Assembly (NCBI GenBank): GCA_949710005.1
Contig: OX453275.1
Location: 4,758,473 to 4,822,472 of the forward strand
Length of the DNA: 64,000 bases
Direction: 5' to 3'
DNA from: Ricordea florida
Taxonomy: Eukaryota > Cnidaria > Anthozoa > Corallimorpharia > Ricordeidae
Shown here: piece by piece, positions 49,001 to 63,213 of the stretch
Layout of the letters: each line of letters starts with the position of its first letter
Numbering within the stretch: the stretch's first letter is position 1
Program-made: the position numbers and the translations under genes
The notes under the pieces: generated by a model
The model's input: only the letters and a program-made list of their open reading frames with translations
What the model was told of the DNA's origin: nothing
Databases searched by the model: none

Positions 49001-52000
49001 ACCTCAAGTGGCATAAGCCTGATGAGTGTGGCAAAACAGTGAGTGGCCATGAGTCTCACGTCTTCACACTGATCACTCATTCGTCCCAACACGGGTACCA
49101 CCAACAGCACAACATAAGGCACCACATCCATACCCAGTCGCTCAATAACGCCTAACACATGGTAAGTCAAGGAGCTTTATAACACTGAGGACTTCAAAGC
49201 AGTGAAAGATTATCATTATTGCCTATGGAACACTTTGCCCAAAAGTTTGGCTCTGACCTTTTAAAGGTTGATGAAACCACACAATCCAGAAAAATTAGTA
49301 CTGAAAAGATGCGAAAATGAGATATTAATAAAGTTTACTATAACATGAAAGAGAGAGTACGCGCGTTGTCGTCAAGTTAATAAGTTTAGAGTAAGTTTCT
49401 AAAGAAACGGGTGCTGCGTGGGCGGGAAATTGAGGTTCAAAAAAATTTTGTCAAACGACTTGATAAAGTAAGTTATACCATCGTAAGACTGAAAAAAAGT
49501 GTGCTGACGTTTCGTAATAGCCCTTCATCAGATTCCTTCATCAGATTCCTTCATCAGATTCCTCCATCAAATTCCTCCATCAGATTCCTCCATCAGATTC
49601 CTCCATCAGATTCCTCCATCAGATTCCTCCATCAGATTCCTTCATCAGATTCCTCCATCAGATTCCTCCATCAGATTCCTCCATCAGATTCCTCCATCAG
49701 ATTCCTCCATCAGATTCCTCCATCAGATTCCTTCAACTGATTCCTACAACAGATTCTTTCATCAGGGTCTATCAACTCCTTTGATAGACCAGTTTTAGCT
49801 GGTGAGCTTTAGCTCGTGAGCTTTAGCTCGACAGCTCTCGTTATGGGTTTGAGGGTAACGCTTGTCAGCCAATCATTTTGGCTAATTCCGATAACCATCG
49901 CATCCGTCTGAAACGTGACTAGAAGCACGGCCATATTAGTTTCTTTCATCGCCAAGAGGTGAGTTTCAGCGTATTTTCTAGTCTGGCCAGCTTTGAAAGG
50001 AGACGGGAGGAGTGCGTTTCAGGTGCGAAGCGTGAGGGCGGAGTCCACGCTTGAAATCTTCGCACCAGGAGTCTCTCCTCCCCACCTCCCCTTGTAACGC
50101 CGATCACACAATTTACAGGACAAGAAAGACTGGGTTTGTTACAATCAAAAGGATACATGATACAGCTTCCACGGATCCCTGTCTGTTGGAAACAACATCA
50201 GCAGTACCCATAAGAGGAAGGACATCTTCCACTACAGTCCTCACTGTCTCTAGCGTGGACACCGTACTAAGGACACCCACACACCTAGCAGCAAGGTGTC
50301 GTACTGCACAGTAGGGGTGCTGTAGACATAACACCAGGTTGGGAAGGAGTGCTAACATCTAAAGGAAATGACCAGATATAAAACAGTCAAGCAGCCGGGC
50401 ACAGTAAATGGTACAATCCTGGCCAAAACGTTTGACAAAATCCTTTATTTTACCACAATTGCTACCGATCTCGGAATCTGATTGGCTAATTTGCCGTTGT
50501 CGATGAGAGTCTAGACGACCCTGCTCGCGTCAATGTGTCACGTAATGCAATAGCCAATCAGAAACGCTAATTTTTGGAAATAAACCAATCGTATTGCGAG
50601 AAAGTTATAGCAACGCCTGCTCTTTCATATATTCACATTCATATCTAGAAATGATAATATTTGACCTGTGTTAACAACACAGCATCAACCGCTGCAGCCA
50701 AAACTTCAAACACTTGCAAACAGTTCACAAGATTCTGAGCTTCATTGTCCACACCAACCAGCTTGTCTGCTTCTGTTAAGAAAAGCCAGAGTAAAAATCA
50801 ACATTTACCCTTTAATCTTAAATACTGTTTGTAAATATTGTTTATTAAACACAAGTGTAGACACCGTAGTGTAGTGGTTAGCGTGTCTGATTTCTGAGCA
50901 GGAGATCCGCAGTTCCAGCTCTGGTGATGGCACTGTGTCGTTTTCTTAGACAAGAAACTTAACTTCATGTCTCTCTCCACCCAGACGTATACATGGGAAC
51001 CGGCAATATAATGCTGGGGGTAACTCTACGTTGAACTGGCATCCCATCCAGGGAGGAAGGGAAGTAACAATTATTCCAGGTGTTATATGCTGCTGAACAA
51101 GGTTCCGGCTCATGTGCGCCTTTATTGAATTACTTTACCATAGTTGAAATTCACTAAACTAGCGCATGGCATTAAATTCTCGCGGAGGTTTAAATTCTAG
51201 AATATCCTATTTCTTAATTCTGCCGGAACAAATTTTCGCAATCTTGATTTTTGGACAAACTTTCGCAGATTGACTATGTGAATTTCGTGCGGAAATCAAG
51301 AAGGGAATGCCAAGTTTATTTTCCTATTATTTATTTTCCTAGTTTTCGTGAATAAGTGAGAAATTACATAATTAACATCTTTGTTGGTAAGGAAATGAAC
51401 TTTATGAGTAGTGAATTTTCTAGTGAAATACTCTTGTATGCATCATAAATCGAGGATATTACATGGGCGCGCGCCGGGAGATGCGAAATTTTTCTTCGAG
51501 TGTTGAAAAACATTTCACTCGTTAGCTGCGCTTACTCGTGAAATATTTTTCAACACAAGATGAGAAATTTCGTATCTCCAAGTGACTACGTAATTTTTTA
51601 CTTATCATATCAGCACCAGTGAAATACCAAACCATTTCATTGAAATGCATTTTGTAGGCGCGATTTATTAGGTAAACACGGCAACGGTGTTATTCTTACG
51701 GGTGAAGATATCACGTTTTCGCGCAAAAGCTCACCTTGTATTTCACCAGTGTCTATATAATAAATAGAGGATATTACACGGTGGCGAGAAGATATGAATT
51801 TTATGTTCGAGTGGTAAGAGAATATGGAGATATAAGATAATGTTCTTGTCACGAGAATATAAAATTCATATCTTCGAGCTAACGTATAATTTTCCTTTTA
51901 TTATATAGACAAAAACACATGAAGACGTTCGTCTGGCAGCTTTGTACACGAACTACAAGGCGGGAAATGACGTCATCGATATCCTCATCAGTGAGGATAT

Positions 52001-55000
52001 GGAAAATACGCCACTACGGTCCCGGAAGTAGCCTGCGAGAGCAGACGCTTTTTTCGGCTCGAGTTTCACTCGGCGAGTGAAACTCGAGCCGAAAAAAGGG
52101 TCTGCTCTCGCAGGCTATCCCGGAAGTAGTTTCGTATGAATTTTAACAGAGGTGTAACTCCCAGTAAAAAACTCACGTCTATCTAATACAGGTCGTTATT
52201 TGGTTTTGCAACTTTAACTAAAACTCACCAATCACGGAATTAAATTGCTGAATTCTCTGGGTGGAAGTTCATTTGTAGGTGATTGACGGAAATTTCATTA
52301 AGTCGACAAACATCAAACTACAAGGTAATACTATGTACGTAAGTAAGTAAGGAGTAAGGAAACTTTATTTTACCAGGGTGGCCCATTCAGCAACGAGGCT
52401 GGTATCCAATGAGGCCCTGGAAATGTTATGTTATGTTGTAGACTATAAATCAACTCCACAGTAATCTTGAACTCGTTTAATAAACCGCAATCAACAAAGA
52501 GCCATCGTAGAAAGGTGAAAAATTAAAGAGGATCGAGCGTTTCAGGATCGAGCGGTTCGGGATCGAACGGTTCGACTACAAAAAATACAAAAGACAGAAA
52601 TAAATAAAGAAAACGACTGAAAACTAGTGACAGAGACAAAAGTTGTACTTACAGATTGTTTGCTACGTGAAGATTGGAAAATAAAAAATTCTTGAAAACA
52701 AGTTATAAAACGGGAACACATGGTATAGACCATAGTAATAAAAGTTCACATTGCCACGTGCCGACAAACGTGACGTTTTGTAATCAACATATGTTATGCG
52801 TGTTATTATTAGGCGATTGGATACTTGCCAAATTTTCTTCCATTCCTTAGCTGGTGCAGTGGCCTCACAACTGCTTCCCATAGTCCAGGTAAGCTGGAGG
52901 GTAAAGAACTACCAAAGTGTTTGGCTAACTTGACCAAAGCAAACTCGGAACCTCTTCTCTGGATTGCCAGCAAACGGTTTGTCTGAAAGAGGAAACTGCA
53001 ACAGTCAATGAAGTTGCACGACTATGCCATAAACTCAGTCGAGTTACAAAAAGGGTTATTTTAGAGAGGATTCTTCACGTAGAAATCTAGAGAGGATTCT
53101 TCGAACAGAAATGAGATCAAATGGAAAGACAGTTCCAAACGGCCGACTTGATGATATGGCATTGAGGGTGGCCTGGCAATACCACCCACCACGAAAAATC
53201 CATCACCAAATCTGCATTGGACACCAAAGGGAAAGCAAGCAAGTGGCCGTCTGGCGAATATCACGAGGCAGTAGAGAGTAGAGAAGGAAATGAAACAGAT
53301 AGGGAATACCTGAAGAGGATCCAGGTTATAGCAAATGACCAGCAGATGTGAAGGTATCATGTAGCTGTCCTTCACACCACCTGGCGTAATGCACATGAAA
53401 GAGTGGGTGAGTGAGTTAGTTAGTGAGTGGGTGGATGGTGAGGAGAGGGCGTCTGGGTGAGCGAGTGGGTGGTTGGGTGAGTGAATGGGTGGTTGAATGA
53501 GTGATTGAGTGAGTGAGTAAGTGAATAACTAGGTGGGTGAGTGAGTAGGTGGGTAGTGAGTGGGTGAGTAAGTGATCGAGTGAGCAAGTGGCTAAAAGAC
53601 TGGGTAAGTGAGTGGGTGAGTGAGTGAGTGAGTGAGTAAGCGAGCAAGTGAATGAGTGATATTCACAGTATTCACCTCAACGTCATCGGCACTCCCATCA
53701 CATACACTTGCAGTAATACTATCTTCCACACCACCAGGTACGGTTTTACTCCGCCCACTGCTACTTGTTTTCCGCGTCACTGATGTCAAAGCGTTCTGTA
53801 AGCACAAACATATCAAAAACAAACAAACAAATAAACAAAACGTTACTGTACTTAATATGAACATACAACTTCAAAAGCTGCTGCCTCTCAATAAGACTTT
53901 TCTTGAAACCAAATTTAAATGTCATGAACTTTTTTTGAGGTGATCAGGAAGCCCTGTGGTTGTATTCCTAAGGAAATTACAGCCTTGATCGAACATAACT
54001 TGCCAAAGATAAAGCAAGTCTTCTTCATTCGCGCTTACCGCGCCGATCACAGGATGGAAGTAGTCATATACAGTAACATAAATTAGCCGGTTGTCACTGG
54101 AAGTGCTCACTAAATAGAGATCGCGATGTTTCCACCGCTCACTTCAGGTTTTCTTTACACGGCAGACTTGTTCAACGATACCCCCCTCCCTCCCCGACAG
54201 ACACACGACCGATATATCGACCGCTGGTGTACCCGGATAGGAGATCATCGATCGTCAATCGATTGGCTGGCAGTCGACACGCAGTCGACAATCGATCGAC
54301 ATGTTGGTCGCGTGTCATTCGAGTGTCGACCGACATACCGACCCAAACATGGGTCGATATGTCGATCGAGGCACCCTATAAGAAACTTGATCCCCCCCAC
54401 TCGTACTGTACATGTATACAACTCCAACAAGAAACAATGGTCCAGGAACTTTGGACAATTTACATGACCAAATCTTGTGGAAATGCCAACACGTTTCATA
54501 CATGTGAGCCCCGCAATTACCTTTTGTTGCTGAACTAGTGTAAGAATTCCACTGTACTGATCGCAGTGCACCGTGTTCTCGCGTTCAAGAGTGGTGGTTG
54601 TGCCGCCAGAACTTAGTGAGGCACTGCTAGAGTCAGAAGTCCCTCCCATCATTGGCGAAGGAGGTTCATCATTTGTCACTGTCAGGTTAATATTGATAGC
54701 TGGGGTGACTGCAGGATCACCACAGGCAAATGTGCAAAGGTTCTTCAAGATCTTTGGGGTTGGGCATGGTTCTCGTACCATACACAGCTCTAACAGCCTC
54801 GCCAAAGCATTAGCAGATCGAGACTAAACAAACGGAGACAAAAGACAAAGCACGGAGTGAGTTCCGACATTAAGAACTTGCAAATTAGTTTCAAATAAGT
54901 GATAAAAAATGTGTTTATATGACGGGCACCGTCACAAAGAAGTTATATATGCGTGCAGTTTTACTGTGTTTCTCATACAAGAAGTTACTGGACAATATCA

Positions 55001-58000
55001 GTCCAAAGGAATCTTGAACTTCAAAGCTGAGAGAAAATCTTCCAAAATACGACTAAGAGACAAAAATTGTGTTTACTTTGAGGGGCACCGTCACAAAGAT
55101 GGTTTCAAAGCGTTTTTTCAATGTTTCTGATACAATAAATTAGAGAGAAATATCATGAACATATAACGTTCAAAGCTACGAGAGGACCTTGCAATAGGTA
55201 TGCAATGTTGTGACACGCAATTTGTCATTTTTTATCAGTCGTAAGCTGGTGTTTAAGTTTGCATCCAAAAAGCGGTACATGTACTAGAGTGAAAAAAAAA
55301 GGAAAATCAAAACAAAAATAAAACAAAACAAAAAAAAAACACGTATGAAGAAGAAAAAGGCGCCATGCAAAAAATAAAACCGTTTGAGCAAGATGGCTTT
55401 GGTCGTTTTCTCAGCCTATAATATTTATACTACCGTCCATTATTCTTGCTCCGAACTGAGCAACGGATTACTCGAACGCACAGTAACAATTATTACAAAC
55501 TGCATTTGTATAAATCCATCAATGCCAAGACCCTTACCCAATGTTCCAGACAAGAGACGGGTTTCGGGTCAATGACCCGATAAAGAAGGCTTCTTGACCC
55601 GACAAGCGAAATATAAATGTTTTGAGTCACTGCTAGCACGTAGTCGGGGTGACCCCTCAGATGGTCTGCATGACCCCGGCCCCGATTGAAAAAAACTAAC
55701 TGGAACGCTGCTCACCTGCATCAAGGCCTGTTCTTCCCTCTTGACTGAATCCATGATGGGTCGGATTATGGGGTTTAGCTTGGGAGGGAGTTTGTTAACA
55801 AATATCAGGGCACCAGCCACACTTGATTGAACCCTAAACACAACACAGGATGGTTGTAAATAACAGGTACTTGTTGAAATGTTCAATCAACGGTACCCAA
55901 TGCTGAGCTCATGGATAAAATATTAACACGTATACCTATATGGGATGTAGGGTTCGCCTAAATCAGAAACAAAAGGAACCTGAACCGGAAATAGAAGCTT
56001 GCTTGTCATAGTTTGTGACATAGTCTGTCCAGGAATCCAAAAAGAGAGATGGGCATGCAGTCGATGGAACGAGAAGTAAAAGCAAAACCACTCGTTGTTG
56101 TTATTATAAAACTGTATCTTTATTGAGTCCATCGGAGCTGGCAACATGTTGTAATTTTGCCAACATTTCAAAGCAAGATTTTGCGATTGCTCTGTCACAA
56201 CCAATCAAAAGTTGTTTCAGGAAAACTACAAGTAGTATGAAAAAATTGTTATAATGCAACCACCCTTACCCTGGTTGTATTCCTGAAGAGGCATCAAATC
56301 CTTTCTCCCTGAATGCAACCAGGAGTCCCTGCAAAAGAAACAGCACAGAATTTATGGGTACTGTGTAAATGTTTGTAACACTGACCACTTAACCCCTTTC
56401 ATTACCAAATAAGATCAAAATAGTACAGTTAAGTCTCTTTAGCAAGTGGCAAACACTTACCAGTGTGCTAGTTTAGAGAATCTGGTGCCAAATCAAATAA
56501 AATACCAGTAAATATCACTGAGTCGCTAATTATTGTCTCAATTGACAATGTGTATGACAATGAAAGCAGAGACACAGGATATGAACCACTAAAGTGAGAG
56601 TGAAAGGGTCACGAAAGGTTATTTTCCCTTTATGGAACCCCGGCATACAGTACACTTAATCTAACAATACTTAAACAAATAAAAAATAGAAATTTAGTAA
56701 TCATTCAAGTTCAAGCATATTGCCTACCTGACAATCAGTTTGTAATCTGGTGTTAAGGATTGCAATCTCATCATACACAACTTGTTCTGCCAAAATGTTA
56801 TTTAATTGCTTGACGTTTTCTTCAGGACAACTGCATTTCTAAAATAAAATCAGAAAACAGCAAAAGCCATTAATGCTTTAAGTGAAATAATTACAGTTTT
56901 CTTGTGAGATGAATATAGCACCGTCACAAAATTGATACAAGTAGATTCAACACACAAAGCATACTACCTCTTGGCAGCCAGCCCACTCTGACAATATCAA
57001 TGATGCACACATTCTTTGTATTCCAGAGTTTGACGACAAAGGAAATTGTAAAGTTTGCATCAGAAAAGTAAGAGGGTGCGGGTCAAGACTTCCAATAGTA
57101 CACTTGTCAAAATGTGATGCTAAAAGACCAAGTGCTCTGTGTAACAAAAAAGAATTAACATTACCAACAGGTTAAAGACAGAGAATGTACAGTACATGGC
57201 TATTTATAGTTGATAAGTAGCACTGGAAGAGGTTGCTTTTTACGTGGTGTCCTGATGCATGAAAGCTTAGAATTAGAGGGGGAAATAATTATCTATCCTT
57301 GGTCAAGCCAAAGATTTCACACAAAAATTGTTCTTTCAAAAAGGCACCTATAGGCTTCTTAAAGTATCTAGGCCTCCAGACTGAATTTGAAAGTACATAA
57401 AGTGTAGGTTCTGTTAACATGACTTTTTACCTGTACCTTCATCAATTTGTTTTGCAAATCATCATTTTGAGAGATAGGAAATTGTTTATAATATATCACT
57501 TTACTTACTGAAGTGAAAAAAGTGAAATCTGAGGACCAAACTGGCAGCTAAACAAAAACTATTCTGACTTAAAATATTAATATTAAATAATCTATAATTT
57601 AAACCATATTATCTACTGTACAGTAGTAGGTACATGCAAGATGCACCTTGCTGCAGCTAGTCTAGCTCGTAGCACTGCAAGTTCACGCTGTGCTGGGTTG
57701 GTGGCTAGACTGACTCCAGCGATCATCTCTGGCTGTGGTTCTGTGGAAGCATGCTGTGGACGGCCCCTAATCATGTGAGACTTGTCTCCACTGCGGTCTG
57801 ACTGAAACCAACCAAACAGACCTCGCATTTCACAATGATTGTTACATAGTATAGAGTATACAAATGAAGCAACACTGGGACAAGACTTTCCTGGGACCCC
57901 TGACACTACAGTGCATAGAGCAAAATAATTATATGCAATTCAAGCTAAATAAAAAACATTTGTAGAGATTCTATTATTTAGATACATGATCGTTATTGGA

Positions 58001-61000
58001 TAATTTGTATGAAAATTTGTTTGTGAGGCCTTGGTTCAAGTGGTTGCACTGTAATCTAACAGTACATAAGAAGCAATGCAACATGAACTTATCTTTATGA
58101 GATGATTACCTTGCTCTGGGTCCTATGCAAGGCCTGTATGAGGACTGAAGAGTCAATTGGAGCACAAGGTAGTACCATCATCATACCAAGCCAGCTGTTC
58201 AGAAATGGAAGAGATACGCTTGCTAAATGGACTTTGGGTGACCTCTCCAACATCTCACTCCACACCTGTTTGTTAAAAAAGTCTAGCAATTCTAAGAAAC
58301 TGAATGCCTACATATCTACATTACAAGAGTGTTGCAGTGTAAATGACTTAGCGCTGACCTCCAGACAACAGACTTAATTAATGAATGGACTGAAACTGAC
58401 AAAAACTGACCAATAAGTTAACATAAGTTAAAGAAATCACGGCTTAAACAACCAGTCACAATGATGGATAAAGACATAAATACCAGGTAAATCATCAAAT
58501 GACAGGTAAATCATCACTCTGATAATGGCTTCCACTCTGGTTGTTCAAACATCAGTAACCATCATCAACTAACAAGTTATGTAAACCCGAACAATCGAAC
58601 TTCACAAACAAGAGTGTTACATGTTACAAATCAAATTCTTGAAAACAAAGGTTCAAAATCCTAAACTTGTCGAAAAAACTTTTTTTGTTGTTCAAATGTC
58701 ATGATTAGCTTTTGGTCACCTTGTAAATCATTTCTAAGACATCTGCATCTGACTCCAGAATAAACCTCTGGTAGATATGTCTCAAGGAATCTTGTAGGAC
58801 AGGCATTAGCCAAACACATCCTGGCATAGTCATGTTTTCACCCTACATGTATACAGTGAAAGTAAAAACAGCTCAAATGGTGCTGGCAAAAGACAGCTGC
58901 CAAGCAGATCTTAGGAATAAAAAGAAAATAATTTAATAACAATTAAAATAATTATAATGATAAAATTAATGATGATAATGCTTGTTGGGAACATCGAGGA
59001 TCCTATGAAAAGTGTTGGGCATTTAATAGTGTGTAGAAAAACAGTTTATTTCCTTGAGTCAGGAAACATGACATGAACTTAAACACAATTATTGTTTCAG
59101 TTATTGAGATCAAAAGCTGCGGCAACTTCAAAATCATCATCATCATAACAATGGAAATTAATAATAATAATAATGATAATAAAAGCATTGATGCACAAAC
59201 CTTAGATTTCTGTGAGTCACTGAGAAGAGTCCTAAGTGTTTTATATACTGCTAATCTGACAGATTTAATATTGTGTCTCAAAAATGGCCACAATCTGGGC
59301 ACAAGTTCAGTAAGTGATGCACTTCCTTCTGTTCCACGTAAATCAACAGAAGGACAGGACAAAATACCCGCCAGTAACATCATGATACTGTTAGTTGATG
59401 CTGTTAGGTCATCCAGTTCAACTAATGTGTCCCACAGTGTACAAAGAACTTCCTGTACCTGTAAACACAAAAGATTAAGTGATATACACATCCTAAATTT
59501 GATTCCAGCTGAAAAGAATTTATAAAGTAAAATTACTGTAGCCTTAATGTGATGCCAACCATGTATGGATAGTTGTCCCTAAACATCTACATCAAGTCAC
59601 CACCTTGAGGCTCTAGCAAAAAGGAACAATTAAGTAACATACACAAATACATGCACAATGTATTTTTCTAACCCAAGTCATAAAGTAAATTAAGTCATGC
59701 ACAAAACTGCCTGGGAAAATACAAAATGGAAACAAACTATACCAGAAATATGAACTGTACAGACAAAAGCCTTGTCTAGGGATGAATTCACACACAAACT
59801 ATGTTTGCAGTGGACTACAGACAAAATGGATTCCACTGGATTCGTAATTTAGCTTCCTAACATTGCAAACAGTCCTCTTTCAGGAATTAAGGACAAACAT
59901 TGCAGATTGAAGCAATCCAAACCAGGTTTAGCTTACAGAAATCTCCACACTGAAAGCTTGAAAAAGTTCAAGGTTTCATGTGCCATCTATACTGCTCTGC
60001 ACTTACCCGATCAGGTGCAAATTTCACAAGAGATTCTGCTACAGGTAACAAGGCAGATGCAGCCACTGCACGGACATCATCATCATCATCTTTAAGAGCA
60101 GTAATTATTGGGTCTAAAACCAGTGGAAACAGTTCCTCTGTTAGATCCTGTAAGTAAGGAAACAAATCTTTGTAAACAGTAAGGCAATTATGTGTACTAT
60201 AGTGTTTATTTTAATGTAGGCCGACACACCAGAGCGAAACCTGCACACCAACCCATGGAAAGATATTACCTAAATTGTGCCTACAGAAGTACAGTTGTGT
60301 ACTTTATAAAGTTCTTTTCAACATTAAGTATAGTATTTCTCTTAAAACAAGCTTTATGAATTAAATAAACAAAAGAAAATGGAATTAATCCGCAACATAC
60401 ACATATACACTGCACAGTGTAAATATACCAAATTCAGCTCGCCCTTTTTGTCAACTCATTCTTGTATGATCTATACTGTAAAGTATATGTACTTAGGCAG
60501 TATTACCTGTCTAACAGCCAGCAGGTATTTCAGTCCCAAAAGTCCTCCATGTCTGACCTCCCATTCCTCCTGCGCTTGCAGTGTTAACAGAACTACCATC
60601 ACCCTCTTCACACTCTCCGCATCTGTATGTTTCAAGATCACTCCTATGGTCTGTGCACAAGTTTCACGGACAGGAGCAACAACCTACATGTAATGTTTTG
60701 ACAAGCAATTTAATACTGTTCCACATCATTCTCCTTTCAGCAACTTAAATTGATGTTGGAAAACAAGTATCATGAACGTCTGAGTGTACATTTTACCAAA
60801 CAGAACACTGTCGGCTGTTACTGGTCTTTAATTAAATTTTACCAACCTGAACAGAAGTCTGCATTATTGACAATAAAGTGCATTATGCAGATAATAATTA
60901 TCACATGGCCATGTATATATAGAACTAAAATTAATTCTCTTTGAGCGTTAAGAAATATCTCATGGGTTAGCACAGCAAGCAAGTGAACAATTAACATGAC

Positions 61001-63054
61001 AAAAGAAACTTTATTTAATTCACTTTTGTCAGCTGTGATAGTAACTCTAATTTCTAATGCTTTATAAGAGTTGTTTGCATGGTACGGGTAACTGTCGGCA
61101 TTACCAGTAGTTCAATAAACAGTCTTTGTGATAAGTTAGCAAACACTGAACACCAAATCACACACCAAACCCAAGCCAAATTGATTGGAGGCAAGTCCTC
61201 TCACCCCTACTTCATTCCTTCTCCAACAAGATTGCTGTGCTTCAGTCATTTCTAGGCTATAAAGTACTTCCCATATTGACAAACGCACAGATTAGCTTGG
61301 TATGTAACTCAAAGTGTGCTCCTAGCTATTTCTGGTAATGACAACTGTGCTAGTATCACAAATCTACCTCGTCGCTCACAAAGTCTCCAAAGCGATCCAA
61401 TGCCATTACACAAAGAAGATGCAAGGACATGTTCTCCAGCCACTTCTTGTTTTGAAGCTTCTGCACCTAAATAACGATAAAAAATTATATTTTTTAAATA
61501 AAATCCAAAATTAAAGAACCCGTGCTTGGAAATCTTGCACCAGTTTAGATAAATTATCTCCGTGATTTTCTCCAACAATGAAAAAAGGTCAACATCCATC
61601 ACTCTCCATGCACTTACACCTTCACTTTGTGCATCTACAGTTTTTCCTGCACCAAGACCATGAACCTTGATTATTTCTCTGAGACCTGTTGCCGCTCCAT
61701 GACGCACCTAGAAGGCCACAAATTGCATTGAAAATATCTAGTATAAAATAGGGCAAATAATACAATAACATAATGAATAACTTGTGAAATTTGCACCTGA
61801 TTAGGTAAGGACAGGGCAGTAGATGAGGTATAAAAATAATGCTGAACCTTTCAGGTTTTGAGGCTTTGAGTGTGGAGACTTCCACATAACTACGAGTTTA
61901 AGCTAAACCTGGTTTGAAGGAACAGCCTATAAAAGGTGGTAAAGACAGTTAACTTAGACATGAGCCCTGTCAAACTGAGTAGATTTCCCAAGAAAAAAAT
62001 TAGCGATAACCAGTCCATACAGGCCTTAAATGGCTCGTGTGTCCACTTATTTATTCCGTACAGGCCATTCTACAGTTCTCACCTCCCAAGATTGATGAAA
62101 GAGATCCTGACACAACTCCTGGCTGAAGTTTTCAAAGGGCCATTCACTTGACTAAGGAGAGACAACATCAACAGTCAATCAAGCAACCATTTCACACTTA
62201 AATGTGACCAGAAAGATGACAGAGGTTACGAAAAATACATGTAGAGACATTTTCACTTGATTGTTGATAGTAGCACTGCAATAACTGGTATTGCATAGCT
62301 ACATGTACAATAGGTGATCATCCATTGAAGAATCTCACTCCACTCCATAAAGCTAAAATTTTGAAACGAGAAAATGGGATTATCAAACAAGTTGATAAAG
62401 TAAATTATACCACCATAAGGTAAAAGAGGGTCATTTCAAGCAATATAGCCCTTCGTCTTTTGCTCCGACAAAGGGCTAATGCTCAAAATGACAGCACCCT
62501 CTTTTTACCTTATGGTGGTATAACTTACTTTATCAACTCGTTTGATAATCCCATTAATTTTTCTTGTGTTTCAATTCCCCACCCACGCATCAACAGTTTC
62601 TTGGGAAACTATGTCCTCACAATAGAATTTTGAAATGCGTTCTCACATTTTCCCATGCTTGGCCATGAGAGCATAACAATGTTCTTATCAGTACTACAGT
62701 ACAGTGCATGTGGTACAGTCTGAATAGCTTGGTTTTGGTTTTACTGCAGTATACTGAAAACCCCAAATTAACCGAAATTGCATACAGGGTCAGAATGAAG
62801 TGCAAGGTAGGACAATCATAAAGTATGTGAGGATCGAACTAGTTAGTAATAAGCCCACCTCTTCAAATGTTGCCGCAACATCTGTAACCTGATCCACAAC
62901 CATTTTGTCAGAGTCTACTGATTGGTCTACAATAACACTGGCTGTTTTACGCTTTTTAGTGGCTGGATGGTCTGGTTCTAGATCATTCTCAACACTTTTA
63001 TAGGAAAAACAGAATCAAAAGTCAAGTTTAACCCTTTCACTCCCAAGAGTGACT

Positions 63055-63099
<45 letters not shown>

Positions 63100-63168
63100 A
63101 TGGAGACCCCTTGGGAGTGAAAGGGTTAAAAACTATCTCCCTTAACCCTTTCACTCCCAAGAGTGACT

Positions 63169-63213
<45 letters not shown>

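Noticed and set aside
49411-49740. 109-residue [13 protein letters not shown] repeat protein
   Set aside because: It is open only because three 13-bp minisatellite units equal 39 bp; the flanks are a dispersed repeat.
53420-53647. Repetitive SLTHSLTH protein
   Set aside because: Low-complexity translation of the GTGA minisatellite inside a BTAF1 intron.
54126-54538. Overlapping plus-strand ORFs of 103-113 aa
   Set aside because: They run antisense to BTAF1 exon 54521-54823 and its intron; no recognisable domain. The GATCGATCGAC-rich stretch gives biased composition.
59073-59525. 150-aa plus-strand ORF
   Set aside because: Antisense to the BTAF1 exon 59201-59458, which aligns to the human protein across its full length.
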